In this document: positions 25,104 through 34,048 of the stretch, one piece after another
Numbering within the stretch: position 1 is the first letter of the stretch
How the letters are laid out: each line of letters opens with the position of its first letter
Assembly: GCF_001042985.1 (NCBI RefSeq)
Contig: NZ_JYKY01000018.1
Span: 1 to 64,000 of the forward strand
Origin: Pseudomonas lundensis
Lineage (GTDB): Bacteria; Pseudomonadota; Gammaproteobacteria; Pseudomonadales; Pseudomonadaceae
DNA length: 64,000 bases
Direction: 5' to 3'
Position numbers and translations under genes: made by a program
The notes under the pieces: generated by a model
Databases searched by the model: none
Seen by the model: the letters and a program-made list of their open reading frames with translations, nothing else
What the model was told of the DNA's origin: nothing

Positions 25104-26492
25104 ATGCAGAAAGAAACCGAAATCAAACTCCGCGTCAGCCGCGAAACCCTCGCCGCCTTGCGCGAGCACCCTTTGCTGAAAAAGCGCAACAAAAGTGGCT
25201 GGGAAAGCCGTGAGTTGCTCAATCAATATTTCGACACCCCGGAGCGCGACCTGGCCAAGGCCAAGGTTGCCCTGCGCTTGCGCCGTGATGGCGAAGACGT
25301 GATCCAGACCCTCAAGACCCGTGGCGAAAGCGTTGCTGGCCTGTCTGTGCGCAATGAATACGACTGGCACCTGCCCAAAGCCAAACTGGACGTCAAAAAA
25401 CTCGACGGCGAGTGCTGGCCCGAGGCGTTGGCCGAACTGGACAAAAAAACCCTCAAGCCCATTTTCACCACCGATTTCGTGCGCGAACGCGCCGAGATCT
25501 CGTGGGGCCGTGGCAAAGCCAAAGTGGTGATCGAAGCCGCGCTGGACGTGGGGCACGTGATTGCCGGCAAGCAGAAAGAAGAAATCTGCGAGCTGGAGCT
25601 TGAACTGCGCGAAGGCGAACCGGCTGCCTTGCTGGAACTGGCCGCCGAGCTGGCTGAAAAACTGGCCTTGATGCCGTGCGACATCAGCAAGGCTGAGCGC
25701 GGTTATCGCCTGTTCGACGCCAATAGTTATTCGGTGAGCCTGCCAGCCCCTGAGCTGACGCCAGAAACCCCGCTCGATGACGCGTTTGCCGCGCTGGCGT
25801 GGCATTTGCTGGCCAGCAGCCAGCGGTTGGCCGAGCAATACCGTTTCAATGGCCACTGGCGCCTGTTGCAAGACTGGGTGCAGCAACTGATTGACCTGCG
25901 CGCGCTGGTCAGCAGCCTGGGTCAGGCCGCGCCACGCCAATCCACCAGCACCTTGCGCGCCTCGCTCGACGCACTGCTGGAAGACTGGCGCCCGCTGGTG
26001 CAGATCGGTCAGGACGACGAAGACGTGCGCAAAGCCGCGCCCGAGCAGTTCCTTGAAGAGCTGGAAGACCCACGCTGGGGCCAGTTCTCGCTGAACACCT
26101 CGCGCTGGTTGATGGACCGCAGCTGGACCGTGGATCGCGGCACCACCCGTGGCAATCGTCAGGGCGCTGCACAACTGAGCAGCTGGCTGCAGCGTTTGCT
26201 GTCGGATGAAGCCATCGCGCTGCGTCTGAACCGTTACCAGCAGCAACCGGAAGACTTGGCAGAGCAACTGCCGCGCATCGAGCGCATTCAAGCGTGGCTG
26301 CGTTTGGCCCGTGGCGTGCTGGAGATTGCGGAAGTGGATCGCTTGTTTGGCGAGATGAACAAGCTGCAAGAGCTGGCGAATCAGCCGCTCACCGACGATG
26401 TTGAACACAACGAAGCATTGCTCGATGCCCGCAAGCATCAGGCGATCGCGGTGTATCAGAACCGCGCCTGGAAGACCTTGCTGCGCGCCTGA
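25104..26492 (+). CDS. Inorganic triphosphatase with CYTH and CHAD domains
   Basis: A 462-residue YgiF-like protein. The N-terminal CYTH domain (about 1-200) has the ExExK signature in KETEIKLRV (residues 3-11) and paired basic/acidic strands that coordinate triphosphate and Mg. The C-terminal CHAD helical domain (about 220-462) begins with TPLDDAFAALAWHLLASSQR and binds polyphosphate. The likely activity is tripolyphosphate hydrolysis. ATG at 25104; the in-frame extension to 25011 lacks family similarity. Divergent from argE. Confidence 0.88.
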   Translation: MQKETEIKLRVSRETLAALREHPLLKKRNKSGWESRELLNQYFDTPERDLAKAKVALRLRRDGEDVIQTLKTRGESVAGLSVRNEYDWHLPKAKLDVKKLDGECWPEALAELDKKTLKPIFTTDFVRERAEISWGRGKAKVVIEAALDVGHVIAGKQKEEICELELELREGEPAALLELAAELAEKLALMPCDISKAERGYRLFDANSYSVSLPAPELTPETPLDDAFAALAWHLLASSQRLAEQYRFNGHWRLLQDWVQQLIDLRALVSSLGQAAPRQSTSTLRASLDALLEDWRPLVQIGQDDEDVRKAAPEQFLEELEDPRWGQFSLNTSRWLMDRSWTVDRGTTRGNRQGAAQLSSWLQRLLSDEAIALRLNRYQQQPEDLAEQLPRIERIQAWLRLARGVLEIAEVDRLFGEMNKLQELANQPLTDDVEHNEALLDARKHQAIAVYQNRAWKTLLRA

Positions 26493-26502
26493 GCGTGAAG
26501 CA

Positions 26503-26536
26503 AAAGGCCCTCAGCGCTCGCTGAGGGCCTTCGGCC
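26503..26536. terminator. Intrinsic terminator between CYTH/CHAD and lipocalin genes
   Basis: AAGGCCCTCAGCG (26504-26516) pairs with CGCTGAGGGCCTT (26519-26531). An A run and a T-rich tail lie on either side of this stem between convergent genes. Confidence 0.75.
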
Positions 26537-26538
26537 CT

Positions 26539-27108
26539 TTATTTCGTGGTCTTGGGCATGTCCGCGTCGGGCGTGCGCCAGATCAGGCGTGTGGTGTCGT
26601 AGCCTTGCTGTTGAGCCTTGCTCAGCAACTCGTCACGGGTTTGCTGGTCGATGGTCGGTTTGCGCGACAGCAACCACAGGTAGCGACGGTCCGGGTTGCC
26701 TACCAGCGCCGTGCTGTAGTTGTCCCCCAGGTACAGCACCCAGTAATCGCCTTTGATTACACCCGGCAACAGGGTCGAGACCCAGTTATCAAACTCAACC
26801 CACAATTTGTCGGTCTTGCCCGGGACTTGCGGGGTGGCGGTGCCTTTGGCTTCCTGCCACTCACCGTCCTCGGTCAGGCAGCGGTTGAGCACGGCCACGT
26901 TCCCGTCGGGCTTGAGGGTGTATTGCGCCTGGGACTGGGCGCAATTGCGCTGGAAGAACATCGGCAATCGCGCCTGTTCATACCAGGTGCCCTGGTAGCG
27001 CTTGAGATCGACGTTATCGACGGTTTTGGGGGCCAGTGCATCGCTGCCGGAGCTGGAACACCCGGCCAATACCAATGCAGTGCCCAGACACGCTAAAAGT
27101 CGCTTCAT
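26539..27108 (-). CDS. Outer-membrane lipoprotein, lipocalin family (Blc-like)
   Basis: A 189-residue lipoprotein. The signal peptide ends in a lipobox LVLAGC with Cys16. The lipocalin signature YQGTWYEQARLP (about residues 39-50) starts the beta-barrel, and FDNWVSTLLPG and YWVLYLGDNYSTALVG match Blc-type members. Blc lipocalins bind fatty acids or lysophospholipids and are linked to membrane repair. The neighbouring gene upstream encodes another small lipoprotein 21 bp away, so the two may be cotranscribed. Confidence 0.88.
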   Translation of the reverse strand: MKRLLACLGTALVLAGCSSSGSDALAPKTVDNVDLKRYQGTWYEQARLPMFFQRNCAQSQAQYTLKPDGNVAVLNRCLTEDGEWQEAKGTATPQVPGKTDKLWVEFDNWVSTLLPGVIKGDYWVLYLGDNYSTALVGNPDRRYLWLLSRKPTIDQQTRDELLSKAQQQGYDTTRLIWRTPDADMPKTTK

Positions 27109-27129
27109 GGTTAACGCTCCTGTTCAGTC

Positions 27130-27384
27130 TTATTTCAAGCCCTGACCCGAGAACATCAGCACTTTGTCGCCTGCATATTGCACGCTGATAAAGCTGTTTT
27201 TATCGCCCCAGGTGCAGCTCGACATACCGAGTGCGCCCGAGCAGTCGGTCGGGCTGCCCAGCAGTTTCTCCACCTCGGCCTTGGGCATGCCGGCCGACAG
27301 CTTGGAGTAGTTTTCCTGATTGACCTTGCTGCAGGCCGCCAGTAATACACAGAACGACAACAACGCCAAAGAACGCAACTTCAT
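27130..27384 (-). CDS. Small lipoprotein with SmpA/OmlA-like domain
   Basis: An 84-residue lipoprotein. MKLRSLALLSFCVLLAAC is a signal peptide with Cys18 as lipidation site. The mature part has NYSKLSAGMPKAEVEKLLGSP, the BLIP/SmpA-type motif, and two further cysteines (TDCSG, SSCTW) that could form a disulphide. The ATG at 27384 is preferred to 27414 because the signal peptide starts there and an AGGAGC lies upstream. Function unknown; it precedes the lipocalin gene. Confidence 0.75.
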   Translation of the reverse strand: MKLRSLALLSFCVLLAACSKVNQENYSKLSAGMPKAEVEKLLGSPTDCSGALGMSSCTWGDKNSFISVQYAGDKVLMFSGQGLK

Positions 27385-27552
27385 GGAAAAGCTCCTGAAT
27401 GGGAAGGTTGGCATTGCTGCCTCGGTGAGAGCTTAGAAGAGAAAAGCGCAGGGTGGTTCCCGCAGGGCACGGGTTTAGTTGCAGGCAGGACACGTTGAGG
27501 GGAGGCAATGAGGGGGTGTCGCCGCCGGGGAATGGCTAAACGTCAGAAGAAC

Positions 27553-27570
27553 GGGGGGCGTGAGCCCCCC
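27553..27570 (-). terminator. Stem-loop after fbp
   Basis: GGGGGGC (27553-27559) and GCCCCCC (27564-27570) form a strong stem 29 bases past the fbp stop. Only a weak U-rich stretch (GTTCTT) follows on the minus strand. Confidence 0.5.
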
Positions 27571-27598
27571 TTCGCAGCCTGCGGCGGCGAGTGCGCGC

Positions 27599-28609
27599 TT
27601 AGGCTTTGTGGTAAGCGGTGATGCGCGCGACTTCTTCTTTGGAGCCCAGGAATACCGCAACACGCTGGTGCAGGCCTTCAGGCTGGATGTCGAGGATGCG
27701 CTGGTGGCCGTCAGTGGACGCGCCGCCTGCCTGCTCCACCAGGAACGACATCGGGTTTGCTTCGTACATCAAACGCAGCTTGCCTGGCTTGGACGGCTCA
27801 CGGCTGTCACGCGGGTACATGAACACGCCACCACGGGTCAGGATGCGGTGCACGTCAGCCACCATCGCCGCCACCCAACGCATGTTGTAGTTTTTGTTCA
27901 ACGGCCCTTCTTCGCCCGCCAGCAGCTCGTCGACGTAGCGCTGTACCGGGGCTTCCCAGTGGCGCTGGTTGGACATGTTGATGGCGAACTCCTGAGTGGA
28001 CTCAGGAATGCTGATGTCTTCGTGGGTGAGCACGAAGCTGCCCATTTCGCGGTCCAGGGTGAACCCTTTCACGCCGTCACCCAGGGTCAGCACCAGCATG
28101 GTTTGCGGGCCGTAAATCGCATAACCGGCCGCCACTTGGGTGGAGCCCGGTTGCAGGAATGCTTTTTCGCCCAGGTCGCCGTTCTCGGCCAGGTGGCCTT
28201 CAGGGCAACGCAGCACGGAGAAAATCGTACCGACAGGCGCGTTGATGTCGATGTTGGACGAACCGTCCAGCGGGTCGAATACCAACAAGTAGGCGCCTTT
28301 CGGGTATTTGCCCGGGATCTGGTAGGCGTTGTCCATTTCTTCGGATGCCATACCGGCCAGGTGACCGCCCCATTCGTTGGCTTCGAGCAGGATTTCGTTG
28401 GAAATCACGTCGAGCTTCTTCTGGACTTCGCCTTGCACGTTTTCGGTGCCCATGCTGCCCAGAACACCACCCAGGGCGCCTTTGGACACGGCGTGGCTGA
28501 TCTCTTTGCAAGCACGCGCCACCACTTCGATGAGGAAACGCAAATCAGCAGGCGTGTTGTTGCTGCGGGTCTGCTCGATCAAATAGCGACTCAGGGTAAC
28601 GCGGGACAT
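27599..28609 (-). CDS. fbp: Fructose-1,6-bisphosphatase, class I
   Basis: A 336-residue gluconeogenic phosphatase converting fructose 1,6-bisphosphate to fructose 6-phosphate. The metal/substrate site LLVFDPLDGSSNIDINAPVGTIF is in mid-protein, shown here by FDPLDGSSN (about residues 112-120). NKNYNMRWVAAMVADVHRIL and the closing KLRLMYEANPMSFLVEQAGG complete the class I signature. The ATG at 28609 starts the homology (MSRVTLSRYLIEQTR); the upstream extension is rejected. It pairs functionally with pckA. Confidence 0.95.
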   Translation of the reverse strand: MSRVTLSRYLIEQTRSNNTPADLRFLIEVVARACKEISHAVSKGALGGVLGSMGTENVQGEVQKKLDVISNEILLEANEWGGHLAGMASEEMDNAYQIPGKYPKGAYLLVFDPLDGSSNIDINAPVGTIFSVLRCPEGHLAENGDLGEKAFLQPGSTQVAAGYAIYGPQTMLVLTLGDGVKGFTLDREMGSFVLTHEDISIPESTQEFAINMSNQRHWEAPVQRYVDELLAGEEGPLNKNYNMRWVAAMVADVHRILTRGGVFMYPRDSREPSKPGKLRLMYEANPMSFLVEQAGGASTDGHQRILDIQPEGLHQRVAVFLGSKEEVARITAYHKA

Positions 28610-28758
28610 GTAAGGCTCCGAACTAGGGGGAGGGGGCAAAAAACCCGCGCAGTTTAACGCGTGTTGCCGTGCAAATCTTCTAATCAGACTCAGATCCGGC
28701 CGAGCGGGTTCAGTTGACGGCCAAAAACAGCCAAAACCCGTGGCCACCGCCCCGTGAC

Positions 28759-28782
28759 GAGGCTGCGTGCGCTCGCAGCCTC
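28759..28782 (-). terminator. Stem-loop after glgP
   Basis: GAGGCTGCG (28759-28767) and CGCAGCCTC (28774-28782) are perfect 9-bp arms starting 28 bases past the glgP stop. No U run is seen on the minus strand. Confidence 0.45.
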
Positions 28783-28809
28783 GGGGGTTGGACAGCCGCT
28801 ATAAGGCGG

Positions 28810-31257
28810 TTACAGCGCCTTCCAGATCTCGGTCGCGTATTCACGAATGGTGCGGTCGGAGGAGAACCACCCCATGCGTGCCGTATTGAGCACCGCCGCG
28901 CGCCACCACGCGTCCGTGTCGTGCCACAGATGTTCGACGCGCATTTGCGCATCCCAATACGCGTCGAAGTCGACGCAGACGTGAAAGCGGTCGTACTCAG
29001 TCAACGCGTCAATCAGACCGGTGTAACGCGCCGGGTCATCGTGGGAGAACACCCCGCCGCGAATCGCCTGCAAGACGTCGTTGAGCCGGTGGGACGCGGC
29101 GATCTCCGGCCCTGCGTTGAACTCGCCATTGCGCTTGCGCGCTTCGACCTGTTGCGCGGTCAGACCGAAGATAAACATGTTTTCTGCGCCCACCCGCTCG
29201 CACATTTCGACGTTGGCGCCGTCCAGCGTGCCAATGGTCAACGCCCCGTTGAGCCCGAATTTCATGTTGCTGGTGCCGGACGCCTCATACCCGGCAGTGG
29301 AGATTTGCTCGGACAAATCGGCCGCCGGGATGATGTTCTCCGCCAGGCTGACGTTGTAGTTGGGCAGGAACACCACTTTGAGCAGACCGCGCACAGTGGG
29401 GTCGTGGTTGATGGTGCGCGCAATGTCGTTGGTCAGCTTGATGATGAGTTTGGCCTGTTGATAACTGGCCGCCGCTTTGCCGGCAAAGATCTTCACCCGC
29501 GGCACCCAGCGGTTGCCCGGCTCGGCGCGTATGGCCTGATACAGCGCCACGGTGTGCAGCAGGTTCAGCAACTGGCGTTTGTACTCGTGGATGCGTTTGA
29601 CCTGCACATCGAACATGGCTTCGGGGTTGACCACGATGCCCAGGCGCTCATAAATCAACGCCGCCAGGGTGCATTTGCTTTGCAGGCGCTGTTCAGCGAA
29701 CTGCTTGCGGAAGTCCGCGCGCCCGGCGAACGGTTCCAGTTGAATCAGGTTGTGCTCGGGATCGTCCTGAAACTGCGGGCCCAGCGCATCGACCAACAGC
29801 GCCGTCAGCGGCGGGTTGGACTGGTAAAGCCAGCGTCGGAAGGTCACGCCGTTGGTTTTGTTGTTGATACGGTCCGGGTACAGCTTGTGCATGTGCGAGA
29901 ACACGGTGCTGCGCATCAATTGCGTGTGCAGCCCTGACACGCCGTTGACGCTGTGGCACCCCAAAAACGCCAGATTGCCCATGCGCACGCGGCGGCCGTT
30001 GTCTTCCTCGATCAAGGACACGGCGCGCAGCACGTCAAAGTCATGCACGCCCTGTTCGCGCAGCGAATCGATGTGCAGCCCGTTAATCAGGTAAATGATC
30101 TGCATATGCCGGGGCAGCAAGCGCTCCATCAGCCCCACCGGCCAGGTTTCGAGCGCTTCGGGGAGCAAGGTGTGGTTGGTGTAGGCCAGGGTTTGGACCG
30201 TGACCTTCCAGGCGGCGCCCCACTCCACCTCGTGCTCATCGACCAGCAGGCGCATCAGCTCCGCGACAGCGATGGACGGATGGGTGTCATTGAGCTGAAT
30301 GGCCACGTGGTCGCCGAGGTCAAGCAAGGCGAAGCCCTGATCGAGATGGCGCCGGATCAAGTCCCTCAACGACGCCGCCACGAAGAAGTATTCCTGACGC
30401 AGGCGCAGTTCCTGCCCGGCTTCATTGCTGTCCGCCGGGTACAGCACCCGCGAAATGCTTTCAGCACGCACCACTTCCGCGACCGCGCCCAAGTGGTCAC
30501 CGGCATTGAAGCGTTCGAGGTGCATCTCATGCACGGCCCTGGACCGCCATAAGCGCAACGTGTTGACGCTGGCACCGCGCCAGCCCACGACCGGGGTGTC
30601 GTAAGCAATCGCACGCACGGTTTCGCCCGGCCACCAGACCTGCCGCGGATGCCCCTGTTCGTCGATTTTGGTTTCAACCGCCCCGCCGAAGCCAATGAGG
30701 TACACCACCTCCGGCCGCTCAAACTCCCATGGGTTGCCGAAGTCCAGCCAGTTTTCGGTCTGCTCCTGTTGCCAGCCGTCGACGATGCTCTGGCGGAACA
30801 ACCCGTGCTCATAGCGAATGCCGTAGCCGTGCGCTGCGACGCCCAGGGTGGCCATGCTTTCCATGAAGCACGCCGCCAGACGGCCCAGCCCGCCATTGCC
30901 CAGCGCGGCATCGGGTTCGAGCAGGCGGATCTGCTCCAGGTCGACCCCCAGCTCGGTCAGCGCTTGGCGAGCGATATCCAGCAAGCCCAGGTTGCTGAGG
31001 CTGTCGTACAGCAAACGGCCGATCAAAAATTCCAGCGACAGGTAATACACCCGCTTTTGGCCTTTGCGGTAAATCTGCCGCGTGTTGTCCATCCAGTGCT
31101 CGACCATATGGTCGCGGGCGGCCAGCGCAATGGCCTCGAACCAGTCATGGTCGAACGCGTGTTCCGGGTCCTTGCCCACCGCGTAGGTCAGTTTGGCCAG
31201 TACGGCGGCGCGGAAGGCCGCCACTTGTGCATCACAAACAAGCGGTTCCTGGGACAT
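28810..31257 (-). CDS. glgP: Glycogen/starch/alpha-glucan phosphorylase
   Basis: An 815-residue PLP enzyme releasing glucose 1-phosphate from alpha-glucans. N-terminal landmarks are VYYLSLEFLIGRLLYDSL and ALGNGGLGRLAACFMES; the PLP-lysine motif EASGTSNMKFGLNGALTIG is near residues 655-675 (Lys in SNMKFG). Length is typical. No glgA, glgB, glgC or glgX is adjacent; it stands alone between fbp and a YkgJ-type gene. The 200-bp gap to fbp holds only the stem-loop at 28759. Confidence 0.95.
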   Translation of the reverse strand: MSQEPLVCDAQVAAFRAAVLAKLTYAVGKDPEHAFDHDWFEAIALAARDHMVEHWMDNTRQIYRKGQKRVYYLSLEFLIGRLLYDSLSNLGLLDIARQALTELGVDLEQIRLLEPDAALGNGGLGRLAACFMESMATLGVAAHGYGIRYEHGLFRQSIVDGWQQEQTENWLDFGNPWEFERPEVVYLIGFGGAVETKIDEQGHPRQVWWPGETVRAIAYDTPVVGWRGASVNTLRLWRSRAVHEMHLERFNAGDHLGAVAEVVRAESISRVLYPADSNEAGQELRLRQEYFFVAASLRDLIRRHLDQGFALLDLGDHVAIQLNDTHPSIAVAELMRLLVDEHEVEWGAAWKVTVQTLAYTNHTLLPEALETWPVGLMERLLPRHMQIIYLINGLHIDSLREQGVHDFDVLRAVSLIEEDNGRRVRMGNLAFLGCHSVNGVSGLHTQLMRSTVFSHMHKLYPDRINNKTNGVTFRRWLYQSNPPLTALLVDALGPQFQDDPEHNLIQLEPFAGRADFRKQFAEQRLQSKCTLAALIYERLGIVVNPEAMFDVQVKRIHEYKRQLLNLLHTVALYQAIRAEPGNRWVPRVKIFAGKAAASYQQAKLIIKLTNDIARTINHDPTVRGLLKVVFLPNYNVSLAENIIPAADLSEQISTAGYEASGTSNMKFGLNGALTIGTLDGANVEMCERVGAENMFIFGLTAQQVEARKRNGEFNAGPEIAASHRLNDVLQAIRGGVFSHDDPARYTGLIDALTEYDRFHVCVDFDAYWDAQMRVEHLWHDTDAWWRAAVLNTARMGWFSSDRTIREYATEIWKAL

Positions 31258-31512
31258 CGATGCAACCTCAAGCGAGATGAAGCGATTTTAAGAACGAATG
31301 GTGTCAGCCTAGACGCTCTGACAGAAGGTGGCGGGTTGTGTTCGAGATTTTTGCGCGCGCCTGCGGCTAAAACGGGCGGGGAAATGGCGCACCGGATTGG
31401 GGCGACAAGCGGCGCTGCCGGGGATTGAGCAAAAAACCGGCAAATGGTTGTTCAATTCTTGTTCAACCCCGGTATGATCGCGCGCCCTGTTACACGCTGG
31501 AATATAAGCCTG

Positions 31513-31947
31513 ATGAAGTCCAACCTGATCGCCGCCGCGGAAATCGACCGTCTCGATACGTGGGCCAAATACACCGCGCCCATGTGCGGCTCCTGCATTT
31601 CCAGCTGCTGCACCCTGCCGGTCGAGGTCAAGGTCAAAGACTTGATCCGCATCGGGCTGGTGGATGAATTCGAACTGGGCGACCCGCCGAAGAACATCGC
31701 CAAGCGCCTGCAAAAAGAAGGGATTGTGGAACGCTTCAACCAGAAGTCGGGCATCTTCACGTTGCAGCGCATGAGCAACAACGACTGCCTGTACCTGGAC
31801 CGCAAATCGCGCATGTGCACCATCTATGACAAGCGCCCCGACACGTGCCGCAACCACCCGCGCATCGGGCCGCGTCCAGGCTACTGCGCCTATATTCCCA
31901 AAGCGGTTGAGCGCAAGAACAGCAGCGTTAAATTGATGGATTTTTAA
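31513..31947 (+). CDS. YkgJ family cysteine-cluster protein
   Basis: A 144-residue protein with the zinc/iron-chelating cysteine cluster: CGSCISSCC (about residues 25-33), then NDCLYLDRKSRMCTIYDKRPDTCRNHP and GYCAYIP. Such CxxCxxxCC domains bind Zn or an Fe-S cluster; the role is unknown. The ATG at 31513 starts family similarity (MKSNLIAAAEIDRLDTW). Divergent from glgP and convergent with typA. Confidence 0.82.
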   Translation: MKSNLIAAAEIDRLDTWAKYTAPMCGSCISSCCTLPVEVKVKDLIRIGLVDEFELGDPPKNIAKRLQKEGIVERFNQKSGIFTLQRMSNNDCLYLDRKSRMCTIYDKRPDTCRNHPRIGPRPGYCAYIPKAVERKNSSVKLMDF

Positions 31948-31956
31948 GCCGCACAG

Positions 31957-32006
31957 CCCCCTCACCCCGGCCCTCTCCCAATGTGAGAAGACGGGGGGAT
32001 GAGGCA
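31957..32006. repeat. Intergenic palindrome of the CCCTCACCCC type
   Basis: CCCCCTCACCCCGGCCCTCT at the left and GGGGGGATGAGG at the right can fold into a long imperfect stem. Sequences of this kind are dispersed intergenic repeats in several proteobacteria. This copy appears partial. Confidence 0.4.
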
Positions 32007-32032
32007 ACAATGCCCCCAAACGACGAACATAA

Positions 32033-32067
32033 AAAAACGCCCCCGACCGCAAGGTCGGGGGCGTTTT
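32033..32067. terminator. Bidirectional intrinsic terminator before typA 3' end
   Basis: AAAAACGCCCCCGACC (32033-32048) and GGTCGGGGGCGTTTTT (32052-32067, allowing one loop base) form a very stable stem with T runs both ways between convergent genes. Confidence 0.9.
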
Positions 32068-32088
32068 TGTAACCGCTAACTAATTAAC

Positions 32089-33909
32089 TTAGTTTTTGGC
32101 TTTTTTGGCAGCGCGGGTACGCTCGCCTTCGTCCAGGATCTTCTTACGAAGACGGATGGACTTAGGCGTCACTTCGCACAGCTCGTCGTCCTGGATGAAT
32201 TCCAGAGCCTGTTCCAGGGTGAAGCGAACAGGTGGAACCAGAGCGATGGTTTCGTCTTTACCCGAAGCACGCATGTTGTCGAGCTTCTTGCCCTTGGTAG
32301 GGTTAACGCCCATGTCGGTGTCACGGCTGTTCAGGCCCACGATCTGACCGTTGTAGATCTCTTGACCGTGCTCAACGAACAGCTTGCCACGCGCCTGCAG
32401 GGTTTCCAGGGAGTAGGTCAGCGCCTTGCCTGTTTCAACCGATACCAGAACGCCGTTCTGACGGCCGGACATGTGGCCGGACTTCATCACGTCGTAACGA
32501 TCGAAGATCGAGGTCAGGATGCCAGCACCGTTGGTCAGGGTCAGGAACTGGTTACGGAAACCGATCAGACCGCGAGCAGGGATGTTGTATTCCAGACGTA
32601 CACGGCCCTTGCCATCCGGCACCATGTTGGTCAGGTCGCCCTTACGCAGGCCCATCTCTTCCATCACCTTGCCCTGAGATTCTTCTGGCAGGTCGATGGT
32701 GACGTTTTCGAACGGTTCGTGCTTAACGCCGTCAACCATGCGGATGATCACTTCTGGACGACCAACGCCCATTTCGAAGCCTTCGCGACGCATGGTTTCG
32801 ATCAGAACCGACAGGTGCAATTCACCACGGCCCGATACTTTGAACTTGTCAGCCGAGTCGCCTTCTTCAACGCGCAGAGCAACGTTGTACAGCAGCTCTT
32901 TGTCCAGACGTTCCTTGATGTTACGGGACGTCACGAACTTGCCTTCTTTACCGCAGAATGGCGAGTCGTTTACCTGGAAGGTCATGGAAACGGTTGGCTC
33001 GTCAACGGTCAACGGCTTCATCGCTTCAACGTTCATCGGGTCGCACAGGGTGTCGGAGATGAACAGCGAGTCCATACCGCTGATGCAAACGATGTCGCCG
33101 GCAGCCGCTTCTTCAACGTCTACACGGTGCAGACCGTGGTGACCCATCAGCTTCAGGATACGACCGTTGCGGCGCTTGCCGTCAGCGTCGATGGCCACAA
33201 CCGGGGTGTTCGGCTTGACGCGACCACGTGCAATACGGCCAACGCCGATAATGCCCAGGAAGCTGTTGTAGTCCAGTGCCGAGATTTGCATCTGGAACGG
33301 ACCGTCACGGTCAACAGACGGCGCAGGTACGTTGTCGACGATCGACTGGTACAGCGGGGTCATGTCTTCAGCCATGTCGGTGTGGTCAAGACCAGCAATA
33401 CCGTTCAGGGCAGAGGCGTAAACCACTTTGAAGTCCAGCTGTTCTTCAGTAGCGCCCAGGTTGTCGAACAGATCGAAGATCTGGTCCAGAACCCAATCAG
33501 GACGCGCGCCCGGACGGTCAACCTTGTTGATAACCACGATTGGACGCAGGCCGGCTTCGAACGCCTTCTTGGTCACGAAACGGGTTTGCGGCATAGGGCC
33601 GTCTTGAGCGTCAACCAGCAGCAGAACGGAGTCAACCATCGACATTACGCGTTCTACTTCACCGCCGAAGTCGGCGTGGCCCGGGGTGTCCACGATGTTG
33701 ATGTGGTAGCCGTTCCAGTTGATGGCGGTGTTTTTCGCCAGAATGGTAATACCGCGCTCTTTCTCCTGGTCGTTGGAGTCCATCACGCGCTCGTCGTTGA
33801 GCTCGCCGCGCTCCAGAGTGCCGGATTGACGCAAGAGTTTGTCTACCAGGGTGGTTTTACCGTGGTCAACGTGAGCAATGATGGCGATGTTGCGTAGATT
33901 TTCGATCAC
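32089..33909 (-). CDS. typA: Ribosome-associated GTPase TypA/BipA
   Basis: A 606-residue translational GTPase of the EF-G family involved in 50S assembly and stress adaptation. G1 is AHVDHGKTT (about residues 10-18), G2/G3 regions ERGITILAKN and VDTPGHADFGGEVERV, G4 NKVDRPGA. The EF-G-like domains and the BipA-specific C-terminus (GLNSRDTDMGVNPTKGKKL) follow. The GTG at 33909 (MIENLRNIAIIAHVDHG) is chosen because it matches the family N-terminus; the ATG at 33966 adds 19 unrelated residues. Confidence 0.95.
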   Translation of the reverse strand: MIENLRNIAIIAHVDHGKTTLVDKLLRQSGTLERGELNDERVMDSNDQEKERGITILAKNTAINWNGYHINIVDTPGHADFGGEVERVMSMVDSVLLLVDAQDGPMPQTRFVTKKAFEAGLRPIVVINKVDRPGARPDWVLDQIFDLFDNLGATEEQLDFKVVYASALNGIAGLDHTDMAEDMTPLYQSIVDNVPAPSVDRDGPFQMQISALDYNSFLGIIGVGRIARGRVKPNTPVVAIDADGKRRNGRILKLMGHHGLHRVDVEEAAAGDIVCISGMDSLFISDTLCDPMNVEAMKPLTVDEPTVSMTFQVNDSPFCGKEGKFVTSRNIKERLDKELLYNVALRVEEGDSADKFKVSGRGELHLSVLIETMRREGFEMGVGRPEVIIRMVDGVKHEPFENVTIDLPEESQGKVMEEMGLRKGDLTNMVPDGKGRVRLEYNIPARGLIGFRNQFLTLTNGAGILTSIFDRYDVMKSGHMSGRQNGVLVSVETGKALTYSLETLQARGKLFVEHGQEIYNGQIVGLNSRDTDMGVNPTKGKKLDNMRASGKDETIALVPPVRFTLEQALEFIQDDELCEVTPKSIRLRKKILDEGERTRAAKKAKN

Positions 33910-34048
33910 TTGTGTATCTCGATCAGAGGATTCGGTGTGCTGACAGGTCGTGGCAGCGATTAACAATAGAGTCAGGCCTTGCCGTTACAACTTGACGGCG
34001 GCGTCGGGGGGCCGGTGACGCAGGCCACAGGCATACAGCCCCGGGCTC

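Noticed and set aside
24819..26438. 539-codon minus-strand ORF across the CYTH/CHAD gene
   Set aside because: Antisense shadow; the plus-strand gene has clear ExExK and CHAD features.
32362..33897. 511-codon plus-strand ORF across typA
   Set aside because: Shadow of typA; composition is that of a complement reading and no domain is recognisable.
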